A DNA stretch of 9,254 bases, from positions 1-9,254 of the forward strand of contig JBLYYQ010000093.1 of NCBI GenBank assembly GCA_048550035.1, read 5' to 3'. The DNA comes from JBLYYQ01 sp048550035. GTDB lineage: Bacteria > Nitrospinota_A > UBA7883 > JBLYYQ01. The translations under genes and the position numbers were made by a program. Under the pieces are notes generated by a model that did no database searches, was not told the origin of the DNA, and saw only the letters and a program-made list of their open reading frames with translations. Below, piece after piece: positions 5,438 to 9,254 of this stretch. How positions within the stretch are numbered: the first letter of the stretch is position 1; each line of letters opens with the position of its first letter.

Positions 5438-5811
5438 AATAGCCTCCCTATAAATATACCTCCAATTACTGCTACGAAAGTAAGGGTAATTGATAAAAAT
5501 ATATTTAGGCATGCAAAATATAGAGCCCCATCTCTTATCAGACCTACTGTTTCAAATGAAAAGGCTGAAAAAGTGCTAAATGATCCTAAAAAGCCGATCA
5601 CTGTAAATAGCCTTACATTAGATGAAAGTAGCAAGCGCTCTTGAGTTAGCTCCACTATTAGTCCTATTAAGAATGCCGCTAAAACATTTACGAACAGTGT
5701 GCCTAGCGGAAAAAATGAACCCAATCTTTGATATATAACGCCGGTAAACCAAAACCGGGCAACTGCACCAGCTGCTCCTCCTAATGCTATTGAGCTAAGG
5801 TTTGCAAACAT
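5434..5811 (-). CDS. crcB: Fluoride ion channel CrcB/FluC
   Basis: A 125-residue inner-membrane protein with four hydrophobic segments, the standard size for a single-domain FluC that works as an antiparallel dual-topology dimer and lets fluoride leave the cell. Hallmarks are GGAAGAVARF (11-20), GTLFVNVLAAFLIGL (37-51) with the conserved Asn42, and GFLGSFSTFSAFSFE (73-87), which carries the two pore phenylalanines (F81, F84 by comparison with FTTFS-type motifs) and the central sodium-site region. ATG at 5811 lies 11 nt after the stop of the membrane-anchored IF2-N-like gene and has no clear Shine-Dalgarno, so it is probably translated by coupling. There is no space for a fluoride riboswitch directly upstream. 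The DUF190 start overlaps its stop. Single-domain dimers need only one gene, so the lack of a second crcB here is not a defect. Confidence 0.95.
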   Translation of the reverse strand: MFANLSSIALGGAAGAVARFWFTGVIYQRLGSFFPLGTLFVNVLAAFLIGLIVELTQERLLLSSNVRLFTVIGFLGSFSTFSAFSFETVGLIRDGALYFACLNIFLSITLTFVAVIGGIFIGRLL

Positions 5812-5822
5812 TAATGACGACG

Positions 5823-6557
5823 CTATAAAGTCTCAACTAGCTTTGTTAGTGATGCAGATAGTGAACGTACACGTTCAGCGATCGCCTTATCTTCAATCAG
5901 AGGTGCTAAACTATTTAAGGTCACCGCTTCATTTTGAAGACGAGAATTTAGTAGACTTTTATTGTTCGCTTCAATCGTAGTTGATAGTCTGGCGATGGCG
6001 CTCTTATTTGTGTCAGTTGCTGATTCAATATTACTTACGATAGCCTCTGTGTTACTAGTTTGGGTCAAGATCGTTGATACATTAGAGTTTAACTTTACTA
6101 ACCATCCAAATGCAATTAGTGCAACAATCAGTGCGATGCTACTTAATCCGATTGGTAACTTCGAGATTGGCGCATTAGAGATAGTCTTACTAAAGCTTTC
6201 TTTGCTAGCTGTGAGATTTTTGTTTACTTTGACATCTTTCTTTTTGGGATCCTTCTTTTCTTTCGCCAAATCTTTTTCAACTGATTTTAATCTTATAACT
6301 TCTGCTTCATTATGGTCAACTACGGCAGATTTGGTTTTTGGAGTAGCAGGTTTAACCATAACTAAATCTGGACGCTGAATTGAGGGTGATGGCTTAGCAC
6401 TTTTCGCTATTAATGCTCTAACCTTCTCAAGCTCTGACTCTGTTATAGAGTGAATTGCAGTTTTCTCTTTTATACCGATCTTGGTTAGCAACGATATTAA
6501 TTTTGTTGTGCTTATCTTTAATTGCTTTGCTGCTTTGTAGATCCTGATAGTTTTCAT
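5823..6557 (-). CDS. IF2-N-like domain, one membrane helix, probable external coiled coil
   Basis: From the ATG at 6557 the protein has 244 residues. Residues 2-50 (KTIRIYKAAKQLKISTTKLI, then ITESELEKVRALI) match the IF2_N type of domain found at the N-terminus of translation initiation factor IF-2. A Lys-rich, low-complexity linker follows (about 85-125). One hydrophobic segment, about 134-155 (LPIGLSSIALIVALIAFGWL), should span the membrane; the positive linker places the N-terminus inside. The C-terminal 90 residues are polar, Asn/Ser/Thr-rich, helical and probably coiled coil (IVSNIESATD, ARLSTTIEANNKSLLNSRLQNEAVTLN). No GTPase or other IF-2 domain is present. The layout also recalls RodZ-like proteins (inner helix-turn-helix, one helix, outer domain), so the N-terminal domain could bind DNA or a protein. 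The gene lies 11 nt upstream of crcB. A TTG at 6626 would add 23 residues, but it coincides with a promoter -35 box. Confidence 0.82.
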   Translation of the reverse strand: MKTIRIYKAAKQLKISTTKLISLLTKIGIKEKTAIHSITESELEKVRALIAKSAKPSPSIQRPDLVMVKPATPKTKSAVVDHNEAEVIRLKSVEKDLAKEKKDPKKKDVKVNKNLTASKESFSKTISNAPISKLPIGLSSIALIVALIAFGWLVKLNSNVSTILTQTSNTEAIVSNIESATDTNKSAIARLSTTIEANNKSLLNSRLQNEAVTLNSLAPLIEDKAIAERVRSLSASLTKLVETL

Positions 6558-6597
6558 AGATAGCTTTACCTTTATTCTGAAACTATGTACAGAAACT

Positions 6598-6626
6598 ATA
6601 ATATGATTTCTTTTAAAAAATTGCAA
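6598..6626 (-). promoter_or_regulatory. Candidate promoter for the IF2-N-like/crcB/DUF190 group
   Basis: Minus-strand TTGCAA (6626-6621) and TATTAT (6603-6598, 5/6 match to TATAAT) are spaced by 17 nt in the 75-nt gap after the DUF294 gene. A start near 6591 would give a leader of about 34 nt to the ATG at 6557. It suggests that the downstream three genes can be transcribed apart from the exonuclease/DUF294 pair. Confidence 0.5.
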
Positions 6627-6632
6627 TCAATA

Positions 6633-8522
6633 TTAAAGGAATATATTACCAAATATCGAGTGTAATATAGATTGGAGACGCTTTACTGCATTGAGTCCTG
6701 ATTTTAGCGATTCTTTATCTTTTGCTGATAATGTTCGAGTATCTATATAGGTGTTTAGTGGCTGATTGCTACGGATCTTGAAAAGTTGTGTCCTAAGTAG
6801 CAATCTATATAGAATTTTAAAGCCAGAATCAATAAACTCTTTTGAATCGCAATCTAAAATACCGATATCGGCAAGCGCTTCTAATCGATCTATGGTGTTA
6901 ATCTTGTCAATACCTTGCATAATTGACAAAATACGCAATGCCTCAATAACAAAAATAACTCCACTTTTCTTTAGATCAAGCTCTCCTTCATGCTCTTTAT
7001 CTTTCTCTGTAATAATACGATTGAATAGCCCTAGTGGAGCCTTATGCTCCGCAATTTCTTCATATAATCCTATAACTGCAGGCTTGTTTTGGCGCATCGC
7101 ACTTAAAAAGTATGAACGTAGCTCATGACCATATGATTCAATTCCAAAGATCGGCTTTAAGTCGGCTAACAATGTAAGATAACGAACCTCTATCTTGTTT
7201 GCTCTAGCTACCAATATATTAATATGATCTTGCCATTCTTTAAAAGTCTTGCGCCATATAGGATTGCGGCACATTATATTACCTTCGCAATAGGGAAGAC
7301 CTGCCGCTGCCAATTTATCTGTCAACTTTTCCGTGAATGGGACATAGAAGGATTCTATTTCGTTATGGCGTTCTACCTCATAAGGAGAGAGAATTATCCC
7401 ATGATCTTGATCGGTTAGTAGATGGTTTTCGCCACGACCATGGCTACCTGTGACAAATAAACAAAAATCGACCGGTGGCTTGCTACCCATCTCCTCTAGT
7501 GTCAACCGTATTGCTTGACAATGGATTTCAGCATTTATATGGGAGATAAGTGATGCAATCTCAAGTGATGGTACTGATTCATCTAACATCGCTTGAAATA
7601 TCGGGATCGCCTCTTTACGGAGATGATCTAATTCATCTACTTTCCGCTCCTCCTCAATCTTTGAGATCAAATCTAGCGCACCATGGCTTCGTAATTGCAT
7701 TAAGTCACGCATTGTTATCATCCCGAGTACAACACCATCTTCCATAACCGGCAGGTGGCGGATATGGCGACGGGTCATTTTACCGATAGCTTGATAAAGA
7801 TAGGCATTAGAGTCTATCGTGAAGAGGGTAGGACTCACTACATCTTTGACTTGCAGTGGCTTTGCACTATCGTAATTGGCAAAAACTCTTACTATATCGT
7901 TTTCAGTTATCAAGCCGACAGCTCTCTTATTTCTATCAAGGACAACTATTGCAGTTGAATTTTCTTCAACCATGATTTCACATGCTTTATTTAAGCTACA
8001 ATCTAAATCACAATTTGCAGTTGATGCGTGCATCACTTCAACTACACGCTTCCTAAATGGGAATGTCTCTACTCGATCAAGAGCGCTTGAAGCATGCTCC
8101 TTGACTAGATTCTTGTGGAGCAGATGGACATTATCCATAATTGCACCAGCTACTCCTTGTGCAAACTGAGTATTCGTTTCGACCGCTTTACGGATAAGAT
8201 GTTGTGGAAAAATATCTAATTCTAAATCAGTAACCGCAACTATAGAGAATGCATTTGTTCGATCAGGATAGACCCCAAACCATCCGATCCATTCACCAGG
8301 ACGCCTTGTTGTTAACACCATGCTTTCAGCACCTGTCGAAAAGAGAAGCTCCACTGCTCCTCGATTTACACGACCAAGCCATAGTGGAGGAGTTTCTCCT
8401 TGAACTATTATCAAATCACCTTTACTAAAAGCTAACTTCGATGACTCGTTGCAGATATGTGTCCGCTCGTCAGAAGTTAGCATCGATAAAAATCGATCTT
8501 GGGTTATTGTAGACATATCCAT
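6633..8522 (-). CDS. cNMP-binding / CBS pair / DUF294 nucleotidyltransferase-like signalling protein
   Basis: A 629-residue cytoplasmic protein of the COG2905 type. Domains in order: a cNMP-binding-like domain (about 10-130), two CBS domains (about 162-280; VGLITENDIVRVF and GMITMRDLM are the CBS ends), a helical link, a GlnD-like nucleotidyltransferase core (about 345-375) and a helical DUF294 C-terminal domain (about 400-629, with PLGLFNR). The nucleotidyltransferase motif GSHGRGE...TDQDHGI keeps G359-S360 and D371-x-D373, so catalysis is possible; many relatives have Asn where this one has H374. In the first domain, the usual phosphate-binding cassette (GE.AL....R.A) is replaced by GEWIGWFGVYPDRTNAFS, so cyclic nucleotide binding is doubtful. 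CBS pairs often bind adenine nucleotides. The ATG at 8522 has a weak GAG site; another ATG lies two codons in. It follows the exonuclease gene by 16 nt. Substrate and target are unknown. Confidence 0.93.
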   Translation of the reverse strand: MDMSTITQDRFLSMLTSDERTHICNESSKLAFSKGDLIIVQGETPPLWLGRVNRGAVELLFSTGAESMVLTTRRPGEWIGWFGVYPDRTNAFSIVAVTDLELDIFPQHLIRKAVETNTQFAQGVAGAIMDNVHLLHKNLVKEHASSALDRVETFPFRKRVVEVMHASTANCDLDCSLNKACEIMVEENSTAIVVLDRNKRAVGLITENDIVRVFANYDSAKPLQVKDVVSPTLFTIDSNAYLYQAIGKMTRRHIRHLPVMEDGVVLGMITMRDLMQLRSHGALDLISKIEEERKVDELDHLRKEAIPIFQAMLDESVPSLEIASLISHINAEIHCQAIRLTLEEMGSKPPVDFCLFVTGSHGRGENHLLTDQDHGIILSPYEVERHNEIESFYVPFTEKLTDKLAAAGLPYCEGNIMCRNPIWRKTFKEWQDHINILVARANKIEVRYLTLLADLKPIFGIESYGHELRSYFLSAMRQNKPAVIGLYEEIAEHKAPLGLFNRIITEKDKEHEGELDLKKSGVIFVIEALRILSIMQGIDKINTIDRLEALADIGILDCDSKEFIDSGFKILYRLLLRTQLFKIRSNQPLNTYIDTRTLSAKDKESLKSGLNAVKRLQSILHSIFGNIFL

Positions 8523-8538
8523 ATTGAAACTCTTAACC

Positions 8539-9254
8539 TTAGAATTTACTCTGTTCTTTTAACAGTGTACCAGCCTTAGCAGAAAATTCTATCGTTTGAC
8601 CTATTGTTGTAATACCCCTAGCTTTTAATAGGCTAATCATTTTAATGAATATCTCTGCAGTTGTTAACGCATCACCTAATGCAGTATGGAGACCAACAAC
8701 TTTTACTCCAAGCCGATGACCTATATCTTTTAAATTATGGCTATCAAAATGATCATGAAGTAGATATGAAATCAATAAGGTATCCAATGTTGGGATACTT
8801 AGTGGCTCCTTACCTTCTGCTTCAAGTTCAATATTCAAGAATTTTAGATCAAATGCGACATTGTGGCCAAGTAATATTCCGTTACTTGAAAATTCTAAAA
8901 ATTGCGGTATGACCTCCTTTAGCACTGGTTGACCTTTGACCATATCATTACTAATATGATGAAACTCCATTGAGCTTTCTGGGATATCGCGCTCAGGGTT
9001 TACTAATGTTTCAAAAAATTCTGATCTACGAATCTTTTTGTCTCGAATCTTTACTGCTCCTATTGAGATAATTTTATCTCCTGATGATGGGAATAGACCG
9101 GTTGTTTCTGTATCAAATACTACAATAGTAGCATCTTCTAATGTTGTTGCTAACTCTTGAGAATCGCGTGGAACGGTTGTTAGTAGGTCGAAATCATAAA
9201 ACTCAGGACGACTTGCCCTTGATGCTGGCTGTAGTATCTTGCTGCTACCTCTTG
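8539..9254 (-). CDS. DnaQ-like DEDDh 3'-5' exonuclease, N-terminus outside window
   Basis: The frame stays open past the first internal ATG (8970) to the right edge, giving 237 visible residues. All catalytic motifs of a DEDDh exonuclease are present: Exo I VVFDTETTGLFP (Asp at 9114-9112, Glu at 9108-9106), Exo II GHNVAFDLKFL (Asp at 8850-8848), and Exo III HTALGDALTTAEIF (His at 8688-8686, Asp at 8673-8671). A start at 8970 would remove Exo I, so it is wrong. Before the domain is a segment reading RPEFYDFDLL that is shared with exonucleases paired with COG2905 proteins. Activity should be metal-dependent removal of nucleotides from DNA or RNA 3' ends. The pairing with the DUF294 signalling gene 16 nt downstream argues for a regulated or signalling-linked exonuclease, not the replicative epsilon subunit. 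The missing N-terminus could hold another domain. Confidence 0.93.
   Translation of the reverse strand, partial: RGSSKILQPASRASRPEFYDFDLLTTVPRDSQELATTLEDATIVVFDTETTGLFPSSGDKIISIGAVKIRDKKIRRSEFFETLVNPERDIPESSMEFHHISNDMVKGQPVLKEVIPQFLEFSSNGILLGHNVAFDLKFLNIELEAEGKEPLSIPTLDTLLISYLLHDHFDSHNLKDIGHRLGVKVVGLHTALGDALTTAEIFIKMISLLKARGITTIGQTIEFSAKAGTLLKEQSKF

Noticed and set aside
5438..5512. Longer DUF190 reading with 25 extra N-terminal residues
   Set aside because: It would lie inside crcB; the ATG at 5437 has a GGGAGG site, the ATGA overlap and the usual family length.
5812..5822. Fluoride riboswitch directly upstream of crcB
   Set aside because: Only 11 nt separate crcB from the preceding gene, far too short; nothing similar was seen in the operon leader either.
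5962..6378. Hydrophobic plus-strand frame of 138 residues
   Set aside because: It is the complement of the IF2-N-like gene; its hydrophobicity follows from Lys/Glu/Asn codons read in reverse.
6558..6626. Longer start (TTG at 6626) for the IF2-N-like protein, adding 23 residues
   Set aside because: The extra residues match nothing in the domain, the TTG coincides with a good -35 box, and the ATG at 6557 begins right at the conserved domain.
7876..8169. Plus-strand frames opposite the DUF294 gene
   Set aside because: The minus-strand gene is continuous over 629 codons with recognised domains; these are shadows.

Overview
The window looks like ordinary chromosome from an AT-rich bacterium. No rRNA, tRNA, CRISPR array, insertion sequence, integrase or phage gene is visible. 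Ten of the eleven protein genes read on the minus strand and gaps are mostly short. Membrane-anchored and PII-like proteins, a two-Cys peroxiredoxin, and a DnaQ-like exonuclease beside a cNMP/CBS/DUF294 protein (a pairing I know mainly from Proteobacteria) suggest a Gram-negative, perhaps proteobacterial, host. I cannot name a lineage. The GH57/DUF3536 protein and the TIGR02757 protein occur in several phyla, so the gene mix is not diagnostic.

Minus-strand order, from the right edge leftwards. (1) 9254-6633: a DEDDh exonuclease, open at the right edge, then a large signalling protein (degenerate cNMP-binding domain, CBS pair, DUF294 nucleotidyltransferase) only 16 nt downstream; probably one operon. 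(2) 6626-5072: a promoter, then a protein with an IF2-N-like domain, one membrane helix and a probable external coiled coil, then the fluoride channel CrcB/FluC, then a PII-like DUF190 protein whose start overlaps the crcB stop by 4 nt. (3) 4683-5015: the only plus-strand gene, a 110-residue orphan convergent with DUF190. (4) 4600-3315: a Lys/Ala/Glu-rich protein, transcribed divergently from the orphan, then a TIGR02757/DUF2400 protein. (5) 3236-1700: peroxiredoxin, a hairpin terminator, then endonuclease IV. (6) 1588-1193: a 131-residue orphan. (7) 1084-1: protein-L-isoaspartate methyltransferase, overlapped by a GH57 gene that leaves the window at the left edge.

Several neighbours share a damage theme: peroxide removal (Prx), abasic-site repair (Nfo), protein repair (Pcm), fluoride export (CrcB). 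The TIGR02757 protein carries features that recall iron-sulfur HhH DNA glycosylases. The two most interesting items are that protein and the membrane-anchored IF2-N-like protein upstream of the fluoride channel. No gap without a gene exceeds about 110 bases. I see no complete, clearly new multi-gene system.
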